Below, piece by piece: positions 15,893-24,770 of a stretch of 59,214 bases of DNA. The notes under the pieces are model-generated. The model made no database searches, was not told the origin of the DNA, and saw nothing but the letters and a program-made list of their open reading frames with translations. Source of the stretch: Gemmatimonadota bacterium (lineage in GTDB: Bacteria > Gemmatimonadota > Gemmatimonadetes > Longimicrobiales > Gaopeijiaceae); NCBI GenBank assembly GCA_022560615.1, contig JADFSR010000026.1:1-59214 (forward strand), in the 5' to 3' direction. How positions within the stretch are numbered: position 1 is the first letter of the stretch; each line of letters opens with the position of its first letter. Position numbers and translations under genes: made by a program.

Positions 15893-16800
15893 CGCGTCAG
15901 CCGCCGCTCGACACCGGTCTCGAGATCTAGCACGTACAGCGCGGAAATGGGCCATTCGCCCCGGACGAAGGCCAGCCAACGACCATCCGGAGACGGCCTG
16001 GGAGCGAAGCCGTCCGCAAGCACCAGACGTATTGACCCCGTGCTCGCACGCGTGACCAGCAGGGAGTCGTTTCGGGTGAGGTAGATGTCGTCGCCGTTCG
16101 GCGCCCACGCGGGGAACGTGCCCGCCTTGACGCGCCCCCACCCCCCGGCGGGGGTCGCCAAATACACGTACTCGCCGTCCTCCATGGTGACCTGAACCGC
16201 CAGACGCGTCCCGTCTGGAGACCACGCCGGCGCATGATGCCCGGTACCGGGACCGCTTCCGACCACCCGCACGTTCGAACCGTCCGCGTCCATGATATGA
16301 AGCCGGGGGGCGCCGTCAGTCCGGTCCGAGATGAAAGCGAGGCTCCGACCGTCGGGAGAAAACGCGGGATGCGCATCTTCGGCCGGGTCGTCGGTGAGCC
16401 GCTCGACCTGCATGCCGTCGGGCCGCATTCGGTAAATCTCCGACTGGCCGTCGCGCGAGGAGCTGAACGCAACCCAAAGCCCATCCCTCGACCATGTAGG
16501 CCAGAGGTCGGGTCCGTCAGATACACGCAAGCCCGAGCCTGGCTCGAGCGCCGAGCCCGTCGTATCCGGACCGAGCACACCGTACAGCCGGTACCGGCCT
16601 CCCTGGTGCCACGCCGCTAGAAGCCGGTCCCCGCTCGGCGACCAAACCGCCTCCTGGATGAAGTCGACCTCGGGCCCCTCGGGCTCCGTCTGAGCGGGCT
16701 GTATCTCCGACTCACCTCCGCAGCCCGACACCACGAGGCCCACACACGTCGCCAGGGGCCCGATCCAGCGAGGACCAGCTACGTACGACGAACGACGCAT
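15889..16800 (-). CDS. lipoprotein with TolB/PD40-like beta-propeller
   Basis: Predicted 303-residue lipoprotein with signal ending GLVVSGC near residue 27. The mature part contains about six PD40 blades: WSPSGDRLLAAW, WSRDGLWVAFSSSRDG, FSPDGRSLAFISDRTDG, WSPDGTRLAVQ, WAPNGDDIYLTR and PSPDGRWLAFVRG. The blades resemble those of TolB. The ATG at 16800 is chosen because the signal peptide starts there and GGAAAGGG lies upstream. It is 20 bases downstream of the M19 dipeptidase-like gene and probably in its operon. Confidence 0.85.
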   Translation of the reverse strand: MRRSSYVAGPRWIGPLATCVGLVVSGCGGESEIQPAQTEPEGPEVDFIQEAVWSPSGDRLLAAWHQGGRYRLYGVLGPDTTGSALEPGSGLRVSDGPDLWPTWSRDGLWVAFSSSRDGQSEIYRMRPDGMQVERLTDDPAEDAHPAFSPDGRSLAFISDRTDGAPRLHIMDADGSNVRVVGSGPGTGHHAPAWSPDGTRLAVQVTMEDGEYVYLATPAGGWGRVKAGTFPAWAPNGDDIYLTRNDSLLVTRASTGSIRLVLADGFAPRPSPDGRWLAFVRGEWPISALYVLDLETGVERRLTR

Positions 16801-16820
16801 CGAATTCCCTTTCCCCGGTC

Positions 16821-17930
16821 CTATCGGATCACCTCTGCGTAGAGGCGATACAAATTCTGGCCCATGATCCTCTCGACCTGATCCTCGGAATACCCTCGAC
16901 TCACGAGTCCGTCCCAGATCACCTCCATGCGGCGTGGTCCGTTCAAGTCGTGGATGAACCAGGGCATCTCGTTGACATCGATGTTGCCCTCCTCCGAGCG
17001 CAGTTCCGCGAGGTACTCTTCGGTCAGCTCGATGACCCGATGATCGCGGTCGCTGCCGATGCACACATGTTCGATGCCGGCTACCTGAACCGCGTGCCGG
17101 ATATGGTCGAAGTACGCATGCAGGTTGTCCTCCTTTTTCGTCGTCAGGAACGGGCGTAGCTGACAGATGCCCACCACGCCGCCACGGTCCGCGAGCGAGC
17201 GCATGTTCTCGTCGGTGGTATTGCGCACGTGGGTATGTACCGCGGCGCATGCGGTATGCGAGACGATGACGGGAACGCGAGAGTAGTCGACCACGTCCGC
17301 CATCGTCCGCATGTTGGCGTGGGAAAGGTCGACGAGCATACCGAGCGCGTTCATGCGGTCGATCAACTCCCTGCCGAAGTCGGTCAGGCCGCCGTCGTCC
17401 CCGTCCTCCTGGCACCCGACCCCCGCCCGGTTGCGGGTATTGTACGTGACCTGACAGCTCGTGAGGCCCAGACGATAGAACATCTCGACGCGGTCCAGAT
17501 CGTCCCCGAACTGTTCGGAGTTCTGATACAAGTAGAAGACCGCCATGCGGCCCGACCGGCGCGCTTCGTCGATGTCCTTCACAGACAACGCCTTCACGAA
17601 CAGCTCGGGATTCTCCCGGAGGTAGCGGTCGTACTCCATGAGCCCATCGACAGCGACATCCAGCGCCTCCGCGCCGAGGAACTTCGGGTCGCAGAGCGTG
17701 ACCGTGATAGAATCAATGCCGCTCGCGAGCATCTCACGTACGAGCGGCGGCTCGTAGACCGGACGCAGCTCGCCCATCGCGTCCATGATGAGCGCTCGAG
17801 GATCGCGGCGAGAGGTTGTGCTCACGCGGTCTCCCGCTCCAGGGCGCTTCGCAGCCGCGAGCACGTCCGGCGCCGTTGCTCCCGAGAGCACGGCGACAGC
17901 GCTCGACCTCAGGAATCGCCTTCGGTCCAT
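16821..17930 (-). CDS. membrane dipeptidase-like protein (M19 family), first metal pair missing
   Basis: Exported 369-residue protein; the N-terminus MDRRRFLRSSAV is a Tat-type signal. M19 features are YLYQNSEQFGDDLDRV, VDLSHAN, VIVSHTACAAVHTHVRNTTDE, GGVVGI, and CIGSDRDH, giving the glutamate and two histidines that ligate zinc in renal dipeptidase. The N-terminal HxD pair that completes the metal site is absent: the equivalent stretch reads LIMDAMGELRP. It may use one metal or another residue set, or bind without cleaving. It precedes the propeller lipoprotein by 20 bases. Confidence 0.82.
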   Translation of the reverse strand: MDRRRFLRSSAVAVLSGATAPDVLAAAKRPGAGDRVSTTSRRDPRALIMDAMGELRPVYEPPLVREMLASGIDSITVTLCDPKFLGAEALDVAVDGLMEYDRYLRENPELFVKALSVKDIDEARRSGRMAVFYLYQNSEQFGDDLDRVEMFYRLGLTSCQVTYNTRNRAGVGCQEDGDDGGLTDFGRELIDRMNALGMLVDLSHANMRTMADVVDYSRVPVIVSHTACAAVHTHVRNTTDENMRSLADRGGVVGICQLRPFLTTKKEDNLHAYFDHIRHAVQVAGIEHVCIGSDRDHRVIELTEEYLAELRSEEGNIDVNEMPWFIHDLNGPRRMEVIWDGLVSRGYSEDQVERIMGQNLYRLYAEVIR

Positions 17931-18052
17931 GGGTTACCCTCCGGTGGTCGTCCTCGGCTCAACTTGCGTCGGGGTTTCCGACCGGCAAGGGTACGTCTTG
18001 GCGAGGACCCGATTCCAACGACTCGCTTCATGTCTCTGGCTGGAGGAACCAC

Positions 18053-18271
18053 ATGAAGAGACTCACGATCGTTACCATCGCGCTGCTCGCTGGTGGTGCT
18101 TGCGGGAGCGGTTCTGGCGACGCGCTAACCGCTTCTGATACGCTCACCCAGGCGCAGAAGGACAGCATCGTCGGGAACCTGCCGGTTCCTGGAGCGAGCG
18201 GCGTGAGAGGCGCACTGTCAGTCGCGGAGAAAGCGAAAGCCCGCGCGGAGCAGCACGACACGATGCGTTGA
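18053..18271 (+). CDS. small lipoprotein, unknown function
   Basis: A 72-residue product with a signal sequence and lipobox (ALLAGGAC) near residue 16, then a short polar, Ala/Ser-rich tail ending AEKAKARAEQHDTMR. The ATG at 18053 follows GGAGGAACCAC, a good ribosome-binding site. No family is recognised. It stands alone between the divergent M19 gene and the amidohydrolase. Confidence 0.6.
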   Translation: MKRLTIVTIALLAGGACGSGSGDALTASDTLTQAQKDSIVGNLPVPGASGVRGALSVAEKAKARAEQHDTMR

Positions 18272-18426
18272 GTAGAAGCGATGGTTCAACTGCTCAGCCG
18301 CTGGACCCGGGAGGCCGACACTCCCGCGTAGGCGTCAGATCGCCGGTCCCGAGCGAGCAGTGATTTGGGCGATTTGCCCGACGTGTTGTAGCTTGGTAGC
18401 CAATCCAGCACATCTGCGGCGCACGA

Positions 18427-19821
18427 ATGAAGCTTACGCCCAAAGACACCGTCGGCCTACTCCTGGTCGCCGGCACGCTCGGTGTCCTGTACGTCCACAT
18501 CGGACCGGACGGGCATGCCTCCAAGCACCCGAGTTCGGTCGCCGACGGTGGAGGCTCCGTCACCACGGCGGTCGAGAGCAGCGCGGTGGCGTTCGTGAAC
18601 GTGAACGTCCTACCTATGGATCGGGACCGGGTCCTCCAGAATCAGATCGTGATCGTCGAGGGCGGCTTCGTTCGGAGTATAGGTCCAGTCGGGCAAATCG
18701 AGCCCCCGCCCGGCGCGCTCATCATCCCGGGCGACGGCAGCAAGTACCTGATGCCCGGACTCACCGACGCGCACGTGCACTTGGAAGAGGATGCGGAGCA
18801 GTGGCTTGAGCTCTTCGTTGCGAACGGCGTCACGACGGTCTTCAACCTGGAGGGCGAGCCACGCCACCTCGAGCTCCGTGACCGGATCCGCTCCGAAGAG
18901 GTGTTGGGCCCGACGATGTACACGTCCGGTCCCTTCACCAACGAGCCAAGGGTAGAAACGCCGCAGCAGGCCGAAGATGAGGTACGGAAGCAGGCCCGGC
19001 TCGGGTACGACTTCGTGAAGATTCACGGCAACCTCTCCGCGGACGCGTACAAGCGGCTCACCGAGGTCGGTGAAGAGGTACGGATCCCGATCGTCGGACA
19101 CGCGCCGAGGAACCTGTCGCTGCGCGAGGTGCTCGAGAGCGGTCAGGCGTCCATTGTGCACGCCGAAGAGCTGATCTATGCGAGCTTCCCTACGCTCGAT
19201 CCGTCGGACCTCGAGCGCGTCGCATCGGAGATCGCGGCAGCGGGCACGTGGGTAACGCCTACGATTTCGACCTTCGCCAACAACGAGACGCAGTGGGGCT
19301 CGATCGCGGGGCTCGAGACGAGACTCGCCTCCCGAGCCGTGAGGTACGCCCCACAATCTTTGAGGGACCGGTGGGCGGGCCCGAACCCCTATACGGACAA
19401 GGATTCCTCAGAGCGCCCCCGGATCCGCGCGATGTTGGACTTCCACCCGCAGATGCTTCGCGCGCTCGCCCGTGCGGGCGTCCCGATGCTCGCAGGCACG
19501 GACGCTGGGAAGCCCGTCATGGTTCCAGGCTTCTCTCTTCATGACGAGATCGACGCGTTGGCCAGAGCCGGCCTGACGAGCTTCGACGCGCTCGAGGCCG
19601 CGACGAGCAACGCGGGGCGTTTCGTGCAGGAGTTCGTTGACGAGAATGCGAACTTCGGCACTGTGACGCGCGACGCGAGAGCAGACTTGATCCTGCTCGA
19701 CGAGAATCCCTTGCTGGATCTCTCGCAACTTCGGCGGCCCGTGGGCGTGATGCTTCGTGGCCAATGGTACGACCGCGATGCGCTAGACCGGATGCTGGAA
19801 GAGGTGGCCGGCAACCGTTAG
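18427..19821 (+). CDS. membrane-anchored amidohydrolase (metal-dependent hydrolase superfamily)
   Basis: Product of 464 residues with one N-terminal hydrophobic segment (VGLLLVAGTLGVLYV) that probably anchors it outside the membrane. The metal site of the imidazolonepropionase/prolidase-like amidohydrolases is present: MPGLTDAHVHL, the lysine in DFVKIHG, PIVGHAPR, IVHAEE and the aspartate in MLAGTDAGKP, then the C-terminal RADLILLDENPL. Substrate cannot be told; relatives include dipeptidases and Xaa-Pro peptidases. It is followed after 136 bases by the DUF411 lipoprotein. Confidence 0.87.
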   Translation: MKLTPKDTVGLLLVAGTLGVLYVHIGPDGHASKHPSSVADGGGSVTTAVESSAVAFVNVNVLPMDRDRVLQNQIVIVEGGFVRSIGPVGQIEPPPGALIIPGDGSKYLMPGLTDAHVHLEEDAEQWLELFVANGVTTVFNLEGEPRHLELRDRIRSEEVLGPTMYTSGPFTNEPRVETPQQAEDEVRKQARLGYDFVKIHGNLSADAYKRLTEVGEEVRIPIVGHAPRNLSLREVLESGQASIVHAEELIYASFPTLDPSDLERVASEIAAAGTWVTPTISTFANNETQWGSIAGLETRLASRAVRYAPQSLRDRWAGPNPYTDKDSSERPRIRAMLDFHPQMLRALARAGVPMLAGTDAGKPVMVPGFSLHDEIDALARAGLTSFDALEAATSNAGRFVQEFVDENANFGTVTRDARADLILLDENPLLDLSQLRRPVGVMLRGQWYDRDALDRMLEEVAGNR

Positions 19822-19957
19822 CGGGTTGGGAGGTCGCACAACCCTACGGCATGACCAGCGGACCGTTTCAAGGGCTCGCACCACATGGCATCGTCGGCGG
19901 ATTGCAATAACTTGAATGCGTCAGATCCTCGTCCCTACCGCGATGGAAGATTGCTCG

Positions 19958-20458
19958 ATGAAGCTCTTGAGACCGGTCCTACTGACCTGCACGCTCATTG
20001 CCGCGGCGTGTGGCGGTACAGAAACCGCCGAATCCGCGGAACCGCTCCCACTTCTCGCCGAAGCATCTTCGGACCTCCCCTCCGTGCTCGTCTACAAGAC
20101 GCCGACGTGTGGATGCTGCAACGCGTGGATCGAGCATCTGAGAGCGGCCGGCTTTACGGTCGATGCGCGCAATACGACGGACCTCATGACGATCAAGATC
20201 GACGCCGGGGTACCGACGGCGATGTCGTCCTGCCATACGGCGCTCGTGGACGGGTATGTGGTCGAGGGGCACGTGCCGGCCGAGCAGATGAAGCGACTGC
20301 TCACTGAGCGCCCGGATCTCGTCGGTATCGCGGTCGCGGGGATGCCGGCCGGATCACCCGGCATGGAGAGTCGCAACCCGCAGCCGTATCAGATTCTCTC
20401 CTTCGACAGCCAAGGCAACGCCGCCGTCTTTGCGGAGATCGATCCAGGCAGCCCGTGA
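19958..20458 (+). CDS. DUF411 lipoprotein (CxCC metal-binding-like)
   Basis: Predicted 166-residue lipoprotein; signal and lipobox TLIAAAC near residue 17. The mature domain is a DUF411 protein: YKTPTCGCCNAW supplies the conserved cysteines, then GVPTAMSSCHTALVDGYVVEGHVP, and IAVAGMPAGSPGM. Such domains are often found near copper or other metal handling genes, but none is adjacent here. The ATG at 19958 is chosen because the signal peptide begins there, with GGAAGA upstream. Confidence 0.87.
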   Translation: MKLLRPVLLTCTLIAAACGGTETAESAEPLPLLAEASSDLPSVLVYKTPTCGCCNAWIEHLRAAGFTVDARNTTDLMTIKIDAGVPTAMSSCHTALVDGYVVEGHVPAEQMKRLLTERPDLVGIAVAGMPAGSPGMESRNPQPYQILSFDSQGNAAVFAEIDPGSP

Positions 20459-20459
20459 T

Positions 20460-20716
20460 TGAGGTCCCGCTGGCCGCCATGCGTCGGCAACGGCGTCCCG
20501 TGGGTGCGAGCGGGTGTCGGTGCGGTCGCCACGCAGGCGTCCACGCGCACGGCATACGGCGACGAGCTCCTCGACATGCTCGAGCAAGGAGTTGAGCCCC
20601 CGGGAGACGCTGGAGCGCGCGACGGCCGCGGACGAGTACGCCGAGCGACGCCAGGTGGGGGTCATTGCCTGAACGGTTCATCGGCACAACACACCGGTGC
20701 GGGACCTGGCTTCTGA
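20460..20716 (+). pseudogene. DUF1028 protein remnant
   Basis: The family core is recognisable in fragments. The main frame gives VGNGVPWVRAGVGAVATQAS and ELLDMLEQGVEP. From the C-run at 20597-20601 the next frame gives RETLERATAADEYAERRQVGVI, and then the first frame resumes with LNGSSAQHTGAG before a stop. One extra base and one compensating indel account for the switch. Both the N-terminal leader (TFSI..) and the large C-terminal part of DUF1028 proteins are missing, so this is a decayed piece rather than a gene. The 63 bases after it hold nothing recognisable. Confidence 0.65.
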
Positions 20717-20779
20717 GCAGGGCACCGGTCCGGCGGTAGGACTCGCCCGGCTGGAAAGAGCGCCCCTTCCGACGTGTTG

Positions 20780-21448
20780 TCAGCGCACGATAACTGGAGT
20801 CGTCACCTTACGGTCACCCACTACCAAAGTCAGCGACGACGTGCCCCGGTTCCGGCCAAAAACGCTATTGGATATGCCGGTAATCACCTCCTGCCCGCCG
20901 ACCATGATGAAGACCTGGATGTCACCGATCCTCCATGATGCCCGAAAGCCGGTTGCCGGCACCTCGTTGCCCTCGAGATCCACGAGCACCCCTCTCACCG
21001 TCACCCTGCCCGATTGGTAGTCCACTTCCACCGGCGATGGCTCGATGCGGATCTCCGAGAGCTCAACCGGTTCGACGTAGACCGCTCCGATCCCCGACCC
21101 GCGCCCCAACTCGACGCGAACGAAGGTTGCGCCTGGTGTGATCGCCGTGACCGTCGCGCCCGTTTCCGTCGTCTCGAGCGTGGCCACTCCGGGGTTGCTC
21201 ACAAGCCACTCGACGCGGCTCGCGCGGTCGGGCAGAGGGTTGTCGTTCTGATCCATGGGAACCACACGGAAACTGCTGGACTCCCCGGGCACCAGATAGA
21301 TCGAGTCGGGTTCCAGCCTCAAGCTGTCCACCCACTGGACACCGGTCGTCTCCTGGCAGGCGAGCATCACGAGCGCGACGAGGAGCGCAACGCCCAAGGC
21401 GCTCGAGCCCCAACGGCGCCCTGCACGAATCTCGACTCTCGCCGTCAT
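20780..21448 (-). CDS. lipoprotein with Ig-like domains
   Basis: Predicted 222-residue lipoprotein; signal LLVALVMLAC near residue 30. The mature part has two Ig-like/BIG2-type units, the first with VEWLVSNPGVATLET and AITPGATFVRVE, the second with FRASWRIGD and NRGTSSLTLVVGD. It starts one base after the stop of the TonB-dependent receptor, so it is the receptor's partner in an operon and probably sits at the outer membrane. No SusD/RagB signature is seen, so it is not the usual lipoprotein partner. Confidence 0.75.
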   Translation of the reverse strand: MTARVEIRAGRRWGSSALGVALLVALVMLACQETTGVQWVDSLRLEPDSIYLVPGESSSFRVVPMDQNDNPLPDRASRVEWLVSNPGVATLETTETGATVTAITPGATFVRVELGRGSGIGAVYVEPVELSEIRIEPSPVEVDYQSGRVTVRGVLVDLEGNEVPATGFRASWRIGDIQVFIMVGGQEVITGISNSVFGRNRGTSSLTLVVGDRKVTTPVIVR

Positions 21449-21449
21449 G

Positions 21450-24400
21450 TCAGCGATTCCCCCCGAAAGTGACGCGCATCCCGAACTGCATCTGCCACTG
21501 AGAGTCCGGGGTCACCGTGGTCCATGGATCGGGCGACCGCAACGCGCCCGAGTCGTCGCGGGTCGGCAACACCGCAGCACCCCATCTCGCCGGTAGCGGG
21601 CCGTCGCAACCGACCTCGCACAGGTCGAGCAGCGGCACGACGGGGCTCACGGTTTCCACCTGGCCCCAGGAAGAGTTCACGAGGTTGAGCACGTTGATCA
21701 AGTCGCCTTCGAAGCGGATATCGCGCCCGCCGAAGCTCACCGTGTGCGCCAGCCGCAGATCCAACCGATGCTCCCACGGCGCCCTGCATCCGTTCCGGGG
21801 CACGAGCGTGCCCTGGTAGTCCGACAAGCATTTGTTGTTTTTGATCGCGTCGATCATGAGGATCTTGGTGATGAGCGAGAGCGGTGCTTGTGTCGGGTTC
21901 TCCGGCACGTGGATGAGGTCATTCGTCCGATCCAGCGCTCCGCCGACGCCCGGATATCCGTCTCCGTTCACGTCGCCGTTGTAGACGTAGGAGAACGGCA
22001 AGCCCGACTGGCCGGTGTACAGCAGCGACATCTCGGTGTCGGGCAAGCCCGGGAACGGCGAGCCGAAGACCGTCGCCACGATCTTGTGCGGCCTGTCGAA
22101 GTTCGAGGTGCGAAGCGGCGGCCGGTTCACGTCGAACTCACTCGGGTTGAAGCCGAAGTTCGAGTGCATGTCCTGGAATACCAGGCTCATCCGGTCCCAC
22201 GACCTGGCCAACGCGTACCCGAGCTGATAGCTGAGCCGGTCGCCGATCTGGCCGCGAAGCTCAGCGCTGATCGACGTGGCCCAGTCCTCTCCCTCGTTGG
22301 TGACGAGCAGTACCTGCTCGAAATCGCTTCCGAGCCGGTGGTAGTAACGGCGCTCGGTGCCACCGAGCTCGGCCAGGTTGGTGTTGCCGCCCTCGATGTT
22401 GAGCTCCTGTAACCCGATCTGGTTCAGCGCTTTGTTGAAGAGGAAGCCGATCGTGAAGTTCGTACGGTTGCTGAACTCGTGGTCGACGGCGGCGGAGAAC
22501 TTCAGGTCCTGCGGATACCTGAAGCCGGGCTCGAAGACGACGACGCTGCGCAGCTCGTTGAAGCTCGGCTGCACTTCCAGATCCGGGCGGTAGCAGGACG
22601 TGGGCGGCGTCCCGGTGCTGAACGGCGGAGCGGGACGGGCGGGTGCCGGCTCGATATAGTACCGGCCCTCACACGTGTACGTCACCGAACGCAGACCGTC
22701 GTTGTGAAAGGCGTTCGCCAGCCACACGTACGGAACCTGCCCCGAGAACCAGCCGAAACCACCCCGGACCTGCGTAATGCGCGCGCCCTCGCTCTGCCAG
22801 TTGAAGCCGAAGCGCGGGGAGATGAGGAAGTTGCCCGACGGCAGCTTCGACGTGTCGTAACCGAAGTAGTCGAGCACGCCAGTATTCTGCGGCGGCGCGC
22901 CCATCACGTACGGCACGTCCACGCGCAGACCGAAACGCATGGTCAGTCCACTGCCGGCGTTTATCTGGTGCTGAACGAACGCGCCCAACTCGGCCACCTC
23001 GAATCGCACTGCGGGATCCTGCCCCTCGGCGAGCACCGTCCGCTGATAGCGGTGCGGCGCGTTGCGCTCGAGATCGCCGAAGCTCGGGAAGTAGTACTCC
23101 CCCCCGGCACCGGGCAGGAAGGTGTGCGCAATGTCGTAGTAGGAGCCGGTCACGCCGAGCGTCACGACGTCGTCGCCCGCGCTGCGGATGTCCAGAGAGT
23201 TCGTGATGCGCAGGCTCTTCTGATCGAGCGCGTTCTGCTGCGCGAAGAACTGACCGCCCACGCGCACGGGGCGCCGGAATCCGACACCGTCCACTGAGCT
23301 CGCCACGTCGACTTCCAGCTGCGGCCACTCGACCGCGGGCCTGGTCACGTCCGAGCTGACCTGGAGCGTCACGTCCAATTCGTTGGCGTAGCGATCACCG
23401 AACCCGGAGAAAAGCTGGAAGGACGTGATGTTGTTCGTCGAGCTCCGGAACACGGCGTTGGAGCCCAGCTCGTACGGCAGGAACGCGGAACGATTGGGAG
23501 ACTCGTCGTTCTTCGCGTTGGAGAAGACGTTGCGGATCGTGAGACGATCACCGCCCCCGAGATTCCAGTCCGAACGAGCGAAGATATTGGAGAGCTGCCG
23601 TCCCAGTGAATAGATCCCGGCCGACCCGGTGTCGACGCCGAACTGGTCGTGCATCAACGTGCTGAACAAGTCCATGCTCTCTTCGGAGACCCGCACGAGC
23701 GACGCGGGGTCCCGGAAGAGGTTGTAACCCATCGGGGGTTGTTTCCGGCGCTCGAATTCGCCCGCAACGAAGAAGTGTCCCTTGTCCTCGATGATCGGCC
23801 CACCGACGGAAAACGCAACGAGGCTCCGGTTCACGCCCGACGCCTCGACCGGACCCGTCGGCAGCGACAGATCACCCATGAGAGCTTCCGCCCGGTGGAC
23901 GGCCCCCACACGGATGCGCCAGTCGTTGGTACCCGCCCGGGTGACCGCGTTCATCACCCCGCCGGTGAAGCCCGAGAGCCGCACGTCGAACGGCGCGATC
24001 AGCACCTCGTACTGTGCCACCGCATCGATTGGGATCAGCTTAGCGCCCGCCTGACCTCCCGGCACACCGCCGGCGGTCAGCCCGAACATGTCCTTGCTCA
24101 CCAGCCCGTCGATCAGGATGGCGTTGTAGCGGTCGTTCTGTCCAGCCACCGAGAAGCCGCCGCCCTCGGTCGTCCTCACGAGCGGCGAGAGAACCGCCAG
24201 CTGCGTCACGTCTCGGGAAAGGATGGGCATGGCGTCGATGAGCCGTTGGGTCAGTCTGGTGGCCGGACCCACCTGCGTCGGCGTGAAGATCGTAGCCCTG
24301 TCGACTGCGACGTCGATGCCCGCGAGCTCCACCGCCTGTTCCTCGAGGTACATCTCCATAGTGAACGTCTCACCCACGGGAAGCACGAGTTGCTCGACTC

Positions 24401-24680
24401 GGCTCTCCGCGTACCCGAGGATCCGGACGGTCACCGTGTACGGGCCGCCCGGTGCGAGCAGCAGGATCAGGAAAGCACCCTGCCGGTTCGTAAACCCTGT
24501 GCGCTCAGCGCCGGTGTCGACCTGTCGCACCGAGACCGTGGCGCCCACCAACGGCACTTCATTGGCCCCGTACACAAATCCACGGATCGCGGCGGTGGTG
24601 CGAGACTGCGCGTGCACGGAGGACGGGGCGACTGCGGCGAGCGCCGCGAAAGCGGTGAATGCGAGAAGAGATCTACGCAT
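21450..24680 (-). CDS. TonB-dependent outer-membrane receptor with carboxypeptidase-like N-terminal domain
   Basis: Large outer-membrane protein of 1,076 residues. A signal peptide ends at SVHAQ. Residues about 30-110 form a carboxypeptidase-regulatory-like domain (AIRGFVYGANEVPLVGATVSV), followed by a plug domain (FSVAGQNDRYNAILIDGL) and a long beta-barrel with aromatic-rich strands. The N-terminal domain and size place it among the OmpA-related/SusC-like receptors that import large substrates by energised transport, but no SusD follows, only an Ig-like lipoprotein. The ATG at 24680 is chosen for the signal peptide. It is divergent from the amidase gene. Confidence 0.9.
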   Translation of the reverse strand: MRRSLLAFTAFAALAAVAPSSVHAQSRTTAAIRGFVYGANEVPLVGATVSVRQVDTGAERTGFTNRQGAFLILLLAPGGPYTVTVRILGYAESRVEQLVLPVGETFTMEMYLEEQAVELAGIDVAVDRATIFTPTQVGPATRLTQRLIDAMPILSRDVTQLAVLSPLVRTTEGGGFSVAGQNDRYNAILIDGLVSKDMFGLTAGGVPGGQAGAKLIPIDAVAQYEVLIAPFDVRLSGFTGGVMNAVTRAGTNDWRIRVGAVHRAEALMGDLSLPTGPVEASGVNRSLVAFSVGGPIIEDKGHFFVAGEFERRKQPPMGYNLFRDPASLVRVSEESMDLFSTLMHDQFGVDTGSAGIYSLGRQLSNIFARSDWNLGGGDRLTIRNVFSNAKNDESPNRSAFLPYELGSNAVFRSSTNNITSFQLFSGFGDRYANELDVTLQVSSDVTRPAVEWPQLEVDVASSVDGVGFRRPVRVGGQFFAQQNALDQKSLRITNSLDIRSAGDDVVTLGVTGSYYDIAHTFLPGAGGEYYFPSFGDLERNAPHRYQRTVLAEGQDPAVRFEVAELGAFVQHQINAGSGLTMRFGLRVDVPYVMGAPPQNTGVLDYFGYDTSKLPSGNFLISPRFGFNWQSEGARITQVRGGFGWFSGQVPYVWLANAFHNDGLRSVTYTCEGRYYIEPAPARPAPPFSTGTPPTSCYRPDLEVQPSFNELRSVVVFEPGFRYPQDLKFSAAVDHEFSNRTNFTIGFLFNKALNQIGLQELNIEGGNTNLAELGGTERRYYHRLGSDFEQVLLVTNEGEDWATSISAELRGQIGDRLSYQLGYALARSWDRMSLVFQDMHSNFGFNPSEFDVNRPPLRTSNFDRPHKIVATVFGSPFPGLPDTEMSLLYTGQSGLPFSYVYNGDVNGDGYPGVGGALDRTNDLIHVPENPTQAPLSLITKILMIDAIKNNKCLSDYQGTLVPRNGCRAPWEHRLDLRLAHTVSFGGRDIRFEGDLINVLNLVNSSWGQVETVSPVVPLLDLCEVGCDGPLPARWGAAVLPTRDDSGALRSPDPWTTVTPDSQWQMQFGMRVTFGGNR

Positions 24681-24770
24681 ATTGCGTCGGAGTGGCCTAC
24701 GTTGCAGGGGAAAGCGCGGTCGTCGTCTACCTATCTGTTCGGGGACGCAAACGCCAGGTAAGCTCCGAAC

